Shown here piece by piece: positions 11,747-21,284 of a stretch of 64,000 bases of DNA (position 1 is its first letter; each line of letters starts with the position of its first letter). This DNA comes from Phymatolithon calcareum (lineage: Eukaryota; Rhodophyta; Florideophyceae; Hapalidiales): assembly GCA_977006965.1 (NCBI GenBank), contig OZ345372.1, positions 62,001 to 126,000 on the forward strand, written 5' to 3'. The position numbers and the translations under genes are program-made. The notes beneath the pieces were generated by a model. The model saw only the letters and a program-made list of their open reading frames with translations, was not told the origin of the DNA and searched no databases.

Positions 11747-12604
11747 GTACAGTATCATGCGGTCATGTGCGAGGTACATTAATCACGTTGCAGATTTTGC
11801 TCGCTTTTCAGATGTTTGCTGCATTGATATCAGAGGTGCTGCACCCTGTCTGTCGAACACAGCTTCTTGTACAGAAATCCTATGCTACGAGACCCCAGCG
11901 GCGCGGCGCGGATACTGTGTACTGTTCGTGATGGTAGTGAAGGGCAATCGACGTTAACATCTCAAACGTTCGTCCGCGTGGGCAACGCGGTAAAAGTTTT
12001 ACGATTTGCTCGACCATGCCATGCTACATATTTCCGTCCTTGTTCTGTTCTTACCGCTGCTTTGACCAGTCGCTAAAAACCTGATCCCTACTATCTCTTG
12101 CCTGCCTGCCGTGCGACACCTAAAGGGCGGGCAACGCGGCAACCGTTTTACAGTTTGCTCCACCATGCCATGCTACACCTTTCCGTCCCTTTTCTCACCA
12201 CTGCGCTTTCGCGTTTTACAGCTTCCAGTCGTACTACACCTATTCCGTCCCTGCTCTGTTCTTACCACTGCGTTGACGCTTTTTACAGCTTCCAGTCCTA
12301 AAAACTTGCTCCATCCCTGCTCTCTCCTTCCTGCCTGGCGTGAGACACCTGAAGGGCGGGAAACACGTCGTCAGAAATGACATCCAGATCTATATATCAG
12401 CGCGTGCTCGCACCGCTTAACGCGTCCGACATAAACAATTCGTTACGCCGGGGGGATTGCCAGCCCCAAATCGACATCGCCAAGCAAGCGTGTAAGCAAA
12501 GTGCGCCACGGTTGTTTCAAACACTCATGCTCTGCCAGGCTACCAAGTCTGTGGTTGTTGTGGTGTTCTCATGTTGTGTTTCTTTACGCTTCGCCATTGG
12601 ATGC
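11747..12604. repeat. Degenerate long-period tandem repeat region
   Basis: From about 11960 to 12370 the same phrases recur with drift: GGGCAACGCGG near 11980 and 12127, CTCnACCATGCCATGCTACA near 12008 and 12158, TTTACAGCTTCCAGTC near 12216 and 12284, and CACCTnAAGGGCGGG near 12117 and 12347. Period is irregular (about 70-230 bp). No coding sequence is supported. Confidence 0.5.
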
Positions 12605-13619
12605 TGCGAAGAAGAAGAAGAATTGTAGATTTTTATTTAAATGTTACCAACGCATCTGCAGACGCTTGGGGCAACCTTGCTTAGTTCCATGGAACCATGG
12701 TAAGGGCCTGTCTTAGTTTTCATATAGTGGGTGTGTCACGATCTCGTGGTGTACCAAAACCTACCTCTGGCCCATAATTAGACCTCGAGGGGGAAAAATA
12801 CACCACTGTTCTGTGTCACGCGCAGTCGACTGGATTTGGCTAAGGAGGATTCATTTACCGGACGCCTTCTTGACAACTTGAAACATTTTTAGTACTTTAT
12901 CGAGTGCTCGGCTTGTGAAGGTACTTTCTTCGGGTGAGAGCTTGTCTTTTGACAGCCCCATCTTGATATCTTCTATAGCATATCTTCTTGTCTCTCCTGT
13001 CATTTCTATGAGCTCCGAGGTGCTCATTGGCGGGAACGTTCCAAACGACCATTTAATGGCCAGGGCTCTATACCTTCTCGACTTGAAGCACAGATGCGGC
13101 GGTAGTGAAATCTTGGCGTGCGGGATGGGACGTTTTCTGCCATTCTCGGCCCTAGCGGCTGCTTCTAGAATCTTCTTCCTTTGATACTGCTTTATGTTTG
13201 CGCTCGCCATAGTTTCATTGGCTGCAATACAGAGGTGCGGGTTTACTTTTGCATGAGTTACATCCAGTTCTGCATTCTGGAGCTCCTTGGGGTCCCGCTC
13301 TGATTCCGGAGATGACACCAGTTTCTCTGCACGCCTAATGAGTCTTCGCCCGAATAGTCGTGCTAGGATGTCTCTTCTGTCCTTCGGCTTTACAATACGG
13401 GACATCGCCCTGCTTCTGTCCGGGCTCCTTTTCCCAGCCTTTCCCAGTATTTGGCCGAAGAAGATCGACTAGATATTCTTGATCTCACTTGCCACTTTGA
13501 GTGTCCAAGGTGTCAAATGCAGCGCATATTCCCATCTAGACTGCACAAAGGATTTGTACAACCTTACAGACCTTGCTGGATGGACTCCGTTAGTGAAGAC
13601 CCCGAGCCTTCTTATCGCG
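12605..13619 (-). mobile_element. LINE L-G, truncated ORF2 C-terminus with 3' UTR
   Basis: The minus strand carries SVRLYKSFVQSRWEYALHLTPW (13590-13500), a frameshift, then a 184-codon open frame (13405-12851) with KWSFGTFPPMST and ending SRALDKVLKMFQVVKK. The 3' UTR (about 12850-12605) includes CCCCCTCGAGG, a block ending GTTGGTAACATTTAAATAAAAATCT, and a (TTC)n tail. Three plus-strand copies of this 3' UTR occur at 16810, 29875-30225 and 32960. The 5' truncation point coincides with the start of the minisatellite. Confidence 0.8.
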
Positions 13620-13942
13620 GAGCATGGGCTCGACGCATGGGCGGAGCATGGGCGGAGCATGGGCTCGACACATGGGCGGAGCATGGGCTCGACGCGCCAG
13701 TGGAGCATGGGCTCGACACATTGGCGGAGCATGGGCTCGACGCGCCAGTGGAGCATGGGCTCGACACATGGGCGGAGCATGGGCTCGACGCGCAAGTGGA
13801 GCATGGGCTCGACACATGGGCGGAGCATGGGCTCGACGCGCTAGTGGAGCATGGGCTCGACACATGGGCGGAGCATGGGCTCGACGCGCCAGTGGAGCAT
13901 GGGCTCAACACATGGGCGGAGCATATGCTCAACACTTAGTCG
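13620..13942 (+). repeat. 24-bp minisatellite, array 1 (48-bp alternating dimer)
   Basis: About thirteen 24-bp units, each beginning GAGCATGGGCTCGAC. Two variants alternate, ending ACATGGGCG (A) or GCGCCAGTG (B), so the higher-order period is 48 bp. One 11-bp partial unit sits near the left end and the last units degenerate. As 24 is a multiple of three, several frames on both strands stay open (for example WAEHGLDA then PVEHGLDT). These are not treated as genes. Confidence 0.95.
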
Positions 13943-14339
13943 GAGCGTGGATCGACTTGCCACCAGCTGAGGTTTGCGCAAGATTGGGCGTTAGGGCGAT
14001 TAATAAATCACGTCGAGGGCGTGATTTCAAATTTTTGAATTTTTATAACGGATACGTCAGGTCCATTTCAATTTTTTGAACTTGGCTACGCCTTACAAGG
14101 GAGTGCGGGAAATAGCGAAAATACTAAAATGAGGCCCTCATTTGACATTTTTCAATTTAATGGGAACTGCTGCAGTACCCTACATAATTTCAAACTCCTC
14201 GCTGCCGTTCTGCACAGTATCGGATATCTCTTTGTGCCTGTGCCAATCCTCATATTCGCCCTCGTAGTTCTTGACTTCCTCCAGATTCTGTTTTGCATTT
14301 AGGAATCGCAACGCAAAGTGCACTCTCAAAGTCTTGCGT

Positions 14340-14520
14340 CACGGGCGGAGCATTGGCTCGACGCGCCGGTGGAGCATGGGCTAGACACACGGGCGGAGCA
14401 TAGGCTCGACACACGGGAGGAGCATGGGCTCGACACACGGGCGGAGCATGGGCTCGACGCGCCGGTGGAGCATGGGCTCGACACACGGGAGGAGCATGGG
14501 CTCGACGCGCCCGTAGAGCA
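14340..14520 (+). repeat. 24-bp minisatellite, array 2
   Basis: Seven units of the same 24-bp motif, ending ACACGGGCG, ACACGGGAG or GCGCCGGTG, in less regular order than array 1. Both arrays are followed by similar sequence: a GGGCRATT phrase, then TTTCAAATTTTTGAAT at 14026 and 14587. A larger unit that includes the array was therefore probably duplicated. Confidence 0.92.
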
Positions 14521-14639
14521 TTTTCCCAAAGCTCCGCGCCGCTTCTGGCGATAGGGCAATTTAAATTAGTTATGTTGAGGGCTGAATTTCAAATTTTTGA
14601 ATCCAACTAATTGTCCACCAAATGACAGCGCCGTGCGGA

Positions 14640-16229
14640 CTTCCCGGGCCTGGCCGGTCCCACCCTGAGGTCTTCTTCAACGTTTGACACTTGTAAAACA
14701 ATACTCTGACTGTGTATTGCTTGCTGCTAGCAATACTCAGACTAGCATCCTGGAGCAGAACCGCTCCTCATTCTTGGAGGCCACGAGATATGCAGTGAGG
14801 GGATTTATTGTGGAGGGATGATGCTAGCGTAACGTCTTCCGTGCTGAGTCTTGCCTTACATACACATCATCGACCGCCTCCTGTTTCACGGCTGCGTCGC
14901 GGCTGAAACTGATTTCTGGCTCTGAGATTATTTTTGCAGGACATTAACGTACAGTATGTTCTTTAGTCGTGAATATTAACGGTGCAGAGACAACTGCAAA
15001 GTTCTGCATGTAGAGCAACACAAGTAAACAAGTCCGGGATAGGGTGGGACATGGAAGCCGGAAAGGCTTATCCCACCGCGAAGTGTCCTGTTTTTCTGGG
15101 TGCACTGTCGTTTGCGGTTATCTGGGCTTGTGAAAGGCCCTACCGAAATTCAGATTATGAGCCTTTCAGAGGTCTTTGCCGCGCAATTGTTTAGACTATG
15201 TTGTGTCGGGGAGTCTGCGCACTAAGATGAATCTCGTGCGATTCACACGGGATGGAAGCATATGGGATGGAAGTCAGGTCCATCATGGACATGTCTTCTG
15301 ACTCCGTAAATCATGAACCAACTGTATCGCCGTCTGCTCTAGCGACCAGCGATTTCGAATATGCCAAAGTCATCCATTGCCAGAACAACAACGCTTCCAC
15401 TGTACATTACTTTACAGATAGTTGAAAATGGAATTCTTATTTGCTGTCCCATTACTGATGGGAACAAAGTAGGGAACGCCAGTATGGTTCCAAAATTTCT
15501 TCGCTGGGGTCTCATTATTTGGTAAACTCACGTCACTTCAGTCCCCCATTGAAGGCGATCGAATGCCATCCCCATGCATGCAGTTGCAAGTTCAATGCAA
15601 AGAGAAGTTAATTGCATTCCGAGGGGCCTAGAACAAGCTAATGCACGGTGTCCCTAGCATCCAAGAGCGGCTAGCTTCTGATGCTAGGGGAGTGGAAAGC
15701 AGCTTTCGGTATCGAAGCAGGGGAAGGTTAACCTACTTCCGTCGGGAGTTATCTTCTCTGAGAGACTCTGGGCAGTGTTCACCTTCATGTCAGGAGCAAT
15801 AATTCAAAGCGCACCACTCGCTGTATCAGACTATATCCGAGGACTAAATAAGATCAGTTGAGGAGAAACTGATGACAAAAGACTTAGCGTATAGTTTGCG
15901 ACATGTAGGAGGTCCAAGAGAATGAGTCTTCGTACAAGCCACATCGAAGAATACCGTTCTATTGTTTCGCATTTTTCTGGACTTTGACTATTCGAAATGC
16001 AGAACCTCTACTGTCGTGAGTATCCAGTAGCTGAACGGCGGGTTCTACGGCAGATGCGTCATAGCCATGCAACTTCCTTGCGCAGAACCTCCAGGAGGGG
16101 TGCGGTGCTTTTGGCATTATTTCTTACTACTCGCTTGGTCAGAAACTCCGAGGGGGATGTGTCCCCGTTATCTGACATCGTGCCATGCGAGAATCTGCTG
16201 AGATTCTCATATCTTGTCTTCAAAAGAGG
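14640..16229. other. Unannotated region
   Basis: About 1.6 kb with no recognisable gene, RNA or repeat end. Open frames are short and lack motifs. Confidence 0.4.
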
Positions 16230-16345
16230 GCTTCTTCGTTCTGCATACATTCTATGATGGTCTTGCTGAATAGGAGAAACTCATCTAGGGCCTTCTCGGT
16301 GACTAATCTCTTGCCTTCTTCAAGGTCATATCCTGTCATATAGAT
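16230..16345 (-). mobile_element. L-B-like LINE fragment (ORF2 C-terminus)
   Basis: The plus strand reads TTCTATGATGGTCTTGCTGAA then CTCATCTAGGGCCTTCT. This is the complement of the ALDELLLFSKTI region of L-B, diverged but clearly related. No boundaries or target duplication resolved. Confidence 0.6.
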
Positions 16346-16790
16346 TTCTTATTGCTATGCCGGAGTGTGAGAGACCGGAAACAGACATGCACTTTTTATT
16401 GACACACCTGGAAAACTCATCAACAGCCTGCAATAAGTGCATTCGAAGCTCTGCGCTTTCCGTGTTCTGCAAACACGTAAGCTCTTGCTTTCTCGTCTTG
16501 AAAACGACGTGCTCTTGTTCAAGATCCAAGTTAGCCAGCACCAATGGGCAAAGCCCAGCACTATCGATCGGCACAGACACTAGTATGAGCCTTCGCAGCC
16601 AATGGCAGTATTCCGCTGAGAGACTTGCCACCTTCAACGTGTGTCCAGCCTCGTTCTGCATCTCGCGACCCTCGTGGATTGCTGTGTCCTCGTCTTCGTC
16701 AATGTCCACAAACCTCAAATCCATATTTATTAATTGCGAGGCCCCTGTCCTAAGCACTGCTCTCAGCCTGTCTACACTGCTTGCAGACAT
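16326..16790 (-). CDS. Hypothetical protein, 154 aa
   Basis: An uninterrupted ATG-to-stop frame on the minus strand. The sequence has protein-like composition (MDLRFVDIDEDEDTAIHEG, CHWLRRLILVSVPIDSAGL, HLLQAVDEFSRCVNKKC) and does not resemble the surrounding transposons. I do not recognise the family. It has no signal peptide and no obvious membrane segment; several cysteines are present. A 51-bp LINE fragment is inserted 19 bp upstream of the start codon. It could be a host gene, an exon, or chance. Confidence 0.35.
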   Translation of the reverse strand: MSASSVDRLRAVLRTGASQLINMDLRFVDIDEDEDTAIHEGREMQNEAGHTLKVASLSAEYCHWLRRLILVSVPIDSAGLCPLVLANLDLEQEHVVFKTRKQELTCLQNTESAELRMHLLQAVDEFSRCVNKKCMSVSGLSHSGIAIRNLYDRI

Positions 16791-16809
16791 ACCGGTTTAC
16801 CTGTGGTAT

Positions 16810-16860
16810 CAGCAGATGCGTTGGTAAATTTTAAATAAAAATCTACCTTTCTACTTCTTC
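16810..16860 (+). mobile_element. 51-bp LINE insertion (extreme 5' truncation of L-G)
   Basis: Bounded by a perfect 14-bp direct repeat TTTACCTGTGGTAT at 16796-16809 and 16861-16874. The insert is only the L-G 3' terminus: GCAGATGCGTTGGTAA, then TTTTAAATAAAAATCT and a TTC-rich tail. Confidence 0.9.
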
Positions 16861-16929
16861 TTTACCTGTGGTATAGTGGTAAAACTGCCTCCGCACACCT
16901 GTGCGCATGTTTCGGTATGATACAGGAAG

Positions 16930-17445
16930 AATTTTTTGAATTTGGAATTTATTAAACGCCCTCAGTGACACTCATGAGACTCCAGGGGAGATGTTGAAGC
17001 TTCGATCATCTATTCAAATACTTGTAATCAGGGTAAATTCTTCCGTAAAAAGGCGGAGGGAAAAGCTTGGGGCCCTCTGATCAGAGTTCTTCATTTGACG
17101 CCTTGTCTATTCCACGTCGTCGTAAAAGACGATAGTGAAGAAGAGTAGCTTGTCTAGAGCTTTTTCAGTAATATTAATCTCCTCTTTGGTCAGTTGATAT
17201 CTTCCGAGGTATTCTTCCAGATTGCTCATGAGGATTGGTACAGTATTACCGAACTTGTCTGTGAGAAGTGATGTGCTCATTGGGGGGAACCGACCGAATG
17301 CCCACTTTACCGCTGATTGGCGGTGCCGTGTTTTCGGGAGTCTGATAATTGCCGGGATGGACCCCGGTAGATCGTATGAAATTTTTCTCTTCCTGTTGGA
17401 CTCCGAGACGTCTCCTTCATCTTTGAAGAGCAAGGTCTGCAACGA
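16930..17445 (-). mobile_element. LINE L-E fragment (ORF2 C-terminus and 3' UTR)
   Basis: The minus strand is open from 17442 to 17107, encoding KWAFGRFPPMSTSLL and the C-terminal ITEKALDKLLFF helix shared with L-B and L-G. The 3' UTR ends GAGGGCGTTTAATAAATTC at 16960-16940 with an A-rich tail. A related plus-strand 3' end lies at 29555-29655. The 5' end is truncated next to a tRNA-like sequence. Confidence 0.75.
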
Positions 17446-17454
17446 TTATACAGA

Positions 17455-17655
17455 AAGAAATGTGAAGTCACCGGTTCGAGTCCTGTCACAAGCAAGGGCC
17501 GACGGATTCCGCCGTGTAGTGGTATGCTACAGTATTTGCAGGAACCAGTTACGCGAGTACCCAGAATGGATCCAGCTTGTGAACATCTTAGAGGGCCCCT
17601 AGATGTGAGGTACCTTAGTGTAGCTCGAATATCACACAATAAACAAACAAACAAA
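17455..17655 (+). repeat. Possible tRNA-derived SINE (truncated)
   Basis: GTCACCGGTTCGAGTCCTG at about 17467 contains a perfect Pol III B-box core (GGTTCGAGTCC), as in a tRNA T-arm. No matching acceptor stem or A-box is visible upstream, so it is not a tRNA gene. About 165 bp later there is an (AAAC)n tail at 17638-17655. A tRNA-type head plus unrelated body plus simple tail is the plan of a SINE, but no second copy was found in the window. Confidence 0.35.
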
Positions 17656-17659
17656 AATA

Positions 17660-18600
17660 CCGGTTCAACAAATCGCGAGCAAATTAGAGTATACAAGAGA
17701 TTCTGGGGCACTCTCTTTAGAATGAAGACCGCCACCACACTACAATAGAAACGCTCACACACCCATCGAAAGCACGGCATCAACGAAAATCAGGAAGAGC
17801 GCATCTCAGTAGTTCTTCCGTTCATCTGGACAAGAAGGCACCATAGATGCGTTAATGGTAGGAAAAAGACGTTCATGGCGAGTCCGCTCGCATGAAGAGC
17901 ACGACCTGCGTGTAAAAGTGGATCTGTAGGCGGGCTGAAATCCCGGCCCTATTGATTCTTGATCTCTGGTCCGTATGGGCCAGGCTTGATCGGGCCAACG
18001 GACTGAGCTCTAGCAGCAACGGAGCAATACAACAGACCCCGATCACTGCAGCGCCCTGGGTCCGAACGACATCGCTCCAGGTGATATTCTGCCGTTGTCT
18101 CGCTCGCGGGCATACTTCCAGGCTTGCCTTCAGCCAACAAGAGCGTGTTCTAAGCTGCAACCCAGGCAAAGTAGATCAGCTTGCGTGCCTTTGAATTCCG
18201 AGAGAACTCCTACAGTGCAGAGATAAGTTTGTACAAGTGCAAATGCTCGCTCTGTGATGCTTCTATCTTCAGTACGCCTACTACTACAGATGTCTCAAAT
18301 ATTACCAGGGCGCAGAGCGTGTGCCAGGCGAAGTCTTGTGCCTGGCTAGGCCGTAGTGACAAAAGAAAACTCTCCTGCGCGTGACTGTGCGATCACAAGA
18401 TGAGGTCATGCGAGCCTAGTGTGTACAAGCAACGAAATAATACATGATAGAGCAAACACTTTTTTCAGTTCTGAACGACGAAGGTGAAATAGGATCTGCA
18501 CATTTGAAAACTTTGTAAATACTGTTTTATCCATGACGGCACCGCTCATTTGTTGAGACATTTAAAGCCGCAATAGTCCATGGATGACTACGCGGAAGAT
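17660..18600. other. Unannotated region
   Basis: No gene, RNA or repeat recognised. Short antiparallel open frames near 17870-18190 have no family motif. Confidence 0.4.
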
Positions 18601-18614
18601 GGCTATGATGTGAC

Positions 18615-18720
18615 AAGTCGAAGAACATTGCGAATATGGTTTGTTTGGATATGCTTTGCAGCTTCACGAAGAGGCCCCTTGATCTCCATCGCTGCGATAC
18701 AGTGCCATTCATGGATTTTT
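18615..18720 (-). mobile_element. L-B fragment
   Basis: The minus strand encodes a short stretch matching the L-B ORF2 segment HEWQYTRKDIAAMETREPFGEAVKHIQT (as H-EWHCIAAMEIKGPLREAAKHIQTN). It has lost both ends. Confidence 0.6.
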
Positions 18721-19476
18721 GAGGTATCATGTGGCCAGGAGTGCGATAAAATTATTTGGAAAGACCCCATAGAAGGCAGCGAACCATATCTTGCTTCGAT
18801 GGCCCCCGAAAGAGATGGAACTGTGATGGGATATTTGATGATTTTATTTTTGAGAGCTCCCAAAGCCTCACGTTGGAGTAGCGGGGCAGCTCTTGCATAA
18901 TCTCTACGCTAAAGTCATCTGGCTGCTCAAAACGTTCTTGATTCGTAATTCTCTCCCAACAAGAGTTCCTGTGAGTCTCTTGCACTCAAACTCAATTTCT
19001 GTACTCATCTTCGATGACGCTAGAGTACGTTGTAAGGCGACTAGTTCGATCACCGCGGTAATCCCACAGTAAGCACCCAACACTGATTTCCTCCAAAGGG
19101 GTGCTCGGTTGAATGTCAACCTTAGGCACCTTAAACGTGTTGTTCTTTTCTCCTATGTAAAGGATTCCTGGTAGCTTGCCTTCAATAGGAATCTTCATTG
19201 ATCTGCCTTCTTCTTCCTTTTCCCATACCTTCATTGCTTCTTCTCTCCTCCTCTTCTTCGTGACAGATCCCTCCTGGGCTTTCTGAAGGGCTTGTCGCCA
19301 GTCTTCATACATCTTGAGATATTCAATATCCTTCATTGCTTCCTTTACGTCCTCATCTCTTCCAACGTACTCTTCTGTTTCTTCAAGGCGCTTTTTGTGT
19401 CTTACCAGGCTTAATGTAAACCTTTCTGCTTGACGACGTCTCCTCATCTTTGGTGGTACCAGTCGGCACAGAACTC

Positions 19477-20786
19477 TAGCATGGCCGCGGAACAGTATTT
19501 ACAGTCCCATACCGAAAGACCGCTCGGCGGGCCGACTGTCAATTCTTTACACGGCAATCTCCGCACAGGCCGACGAGGCGGAAAAACTGGAGACAGCGGG
19601 AAGGTTCATTTGGGAAAGGAATGCGGAACAACCGGCGGACATTGAAATATGGACGGATGGCAGCGTTGGTGCAATACCGGAAACAGCTCTGCAGAGCCTA
19701 ACCGAAAACGAAAGAGTTTCTGTCCGATGGGACGAAGGATGGTACACCGCCAACATCAGGACGTTTGACGCGGCTCAGCACAGAGGTCTCCCAGCCGTCC
19801 GAAAGTTTGAATCTCGACATCGGAAACAACCGGACATTCTGCTGATATACGACGATCGGGACGAACACGCGTATCAGACGTCCCCCACTGACTCCCAGAT
19901 GCGAGTCAACATCTGCGACGAAGACGGCGACACTCTCGATATGTACAGAAGCATCCCCAGTCAGGTGGGTGGCGCAGGTATCTTGATCTTACGCGGGGAC
20001 AACGTACTGAAGGAAATTGGCATGAGCACGGGAGCGATCGGTTCGTCCTTCGACGCCGAGGTATTCGCGGCGGTCCGAGCTTTCGAAGCCGTACAACAAC
20101 TGGAATTCGATGGAGGAAAACACATTCGGTGGTTCACCGACAGTAGGAGCTGCCTGGATGCATTGGCCGGACAGCCTCGGATGTATGGCGAAATGACAAG
20201 GAAGCTGTGGGAAGCCATGGAGGCATTGATGGAGGGCAACGCCACCATCGAGGCGATTTGGGTTCCAAGCCACTGTGGAATACCTGGGAACGAGAAAGCC
20301 GACGAGCTTGCTCGTCGAGGCATTACGGAATCAGATATCGTGCCGCATCAAGGCGTACCCTTGACCATGGAAGCCGCGCGGTCCATAATTAAACCGCGCA
20401 ATTCGATGAAACCAAGAAGTGTACAGTTTCTACCCCCAGAACTCCGGATTAGTCACAGACGTGCGGAAGTCATCCTAAATCAACTTTCCGCAGAATGCTG
20501 CTCGCTGGTAGCAGCTTTTCACCGGAAGGACGATGGCTCGGCGGAATACGACCCCATTTGCAAGACCTGTCCAGGTGGAACCAAAGAAACTGTTGATCAC
20601 TTAATTCTTCGCTGCCGTGGGCGTGCTTTATCAAGACGGCAGACTATTGGTAGAGTAGGCCCTAAAACGGTAGAGGAATTATGTAGGGAGAAACCGCTTG
20701 AAGTACTCAAATTCGTGAACAATGAGGGGTTGCTTGACAACCCCTGATGTTAACTCTAGTTACCGTCTTCTGCAGTAAAGAAAGAA
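19477..20786 (+). mobile_element. RNase H LINE L-R, 5'-truncated (inner layer of nest)
   Basis: Inserted into the antisense L-A copy with a 7-bp direct repeat AGAACTC (19470-19476 and 20787-20793). The 3' end is GTTAACTCTAG...CTGCAGTAAAG followed by (AAAG)n, a tail unlike that of the other LINEs here. A second copy on the minus strand at 51505-53530 ends the same way. The element is cut off within ORF2, just upstream of the RNase H domain. Confidence 0.9.
19479..20747 (+). CDS. L-R ORF2 C-terminal part: RNase H and zinc-finger tail (5' partial)
   Basis: An uninterrupted frame of 422 codons from the truncation point to a TGA at 20745-20747. The first available ATG lies well inside, so this is the end of a longer ORF. 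Ribonuclease H residues are all present: IEIWTDGSV (D), SFDAEVFAAV (E), WFTDSRSCLDAL (D) and WVPSHCGIPGNEKADELARRG (H and D). A C-terminal CKTC...H...C cluster (CKTCPGGTKETVDHLILRC) is a zinc-knuckle-like motif common at the end of I, Jockey and Ingi type LINE proteins. In the complete element it would degrade element RNA during second-strand synthesis. The absence of stops suggests a young copy. Confidence 0.88.
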   Translation, partial: AWPRNSIYSPIPKDRSAGRLSILYTAISAQADEAEKLETAGRFIWERNAEQPADIEIWTDGSVGAIPETALQSLTENERVSVRWDEGWYTANIRTFDAAQHRGLPAVRKFESRHRKQPDILLIYDDRDEHAYQTSPTDSQMRVNICDEDGDTLDMYRSIPSQVGGAGILILRGDNVLKEIGMSTGAIGSSFDAEVFAAVRAFEAVQQLEFDGGKHIRWFTDSRSCLDALAGQPRMYGEMTRKLWEAMEALMEGNATIEAIWVPSHCGIPGNEKADELARRGITESDIVPHQGVPLTMEAARSIIKPRNSMKPRSVQFLPPELRISHRRAEVILNQLSAECCSLVAAFHRKDDGSAEYDPICKTCPGGTKETVDHLILRCRGRALSRRQTIGRVGPKTVEELCREKPLEVLKFVNNEGLLDNP

Positions 20787-21284
20787 AGAACTCGCATTCG
20801 GTCCCGGCGGTGTTCGGCATACTTTCCGAAAACATTCTTGTAGAACAAGCTCTCTGCCGACTCGATTGCCGAGAGTGGAACTGTGATTGTTAACCATGGG
20901 AATAGAGCACGACAAGATCTTGAGCCTTCCAACGATACTACCGAACTGCTAGTCAAAAACCTGGACCCCAAAGAGAGTGCGATGAGTGAATCAACACCTA
21001 AGCCAAGCGTGAGTGAAAATGATGCACCCAACTATGAAGATACTACCAATCCGATACCCACAAAAGCATCGCACAGGGACGCTGAAGGAATCGAGATGTC
21101 AAGATTAGTCCTGAAATTGAATATGAATGTAAGCGACTCATTAGAGCACTTGTTGGGAGAGAAATACGAATCAAGGATATACCAAATATTCAAACTACGT
21201 TAGCTTAGAAAATCGTGCAAAAGCGGCCCTGTTCCTCTTAAAAAGAGGCCTTGGGAGCTTTTAAAATAAATCAACACATATCCC

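Larger units (their letters stand above)
18828..20875 (-). mobile_element. L-A copy, 5'-truncated (middle layer of nest)
   Basis: Flanked by a perfect 12-bp direct repeat TGGAACTGTGAT (18816-18827 and 20876-20887) that lies inside ORF1 of the outer L-A copy. On the minus strand it starts in ORF2 at ESAESLFYKNVFGKYAEHR (20875 downwards) and continues at 19469 with RRRRQAERF, through HRGDRTSRL, to the 3' UTR and terminus at 18828. The gap is a later L-R insertion at 19477-20786. The ORF has frameshifts. Confidence 0.88.

Noticed and set aside
13451-14079. Several long overlapping open frames on both strands across the minisatellite
   Set aside because: They arise because the 24-bp unit is a multiple of three and lacks stops in many frames; no start or domain supports a protein.
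13620-14520. CRISPR array
   Set aside because: Units are contiguous with no unique spacers, and the context is eukaryotic transposons.
17455-17490. A tRNA gene at the perfect B-box
   Set aside because: No acceptor stem, D-arm or A-box can be formed from the upstream sequence; one T-stem pair also fails.
19430-19645. Plus-strand ORF crossing the left edge of the L-R insertion
   Set aside because: It spans the insertion junction and is out of frame with the L-R ORF, which begins at 19479 in another frame.
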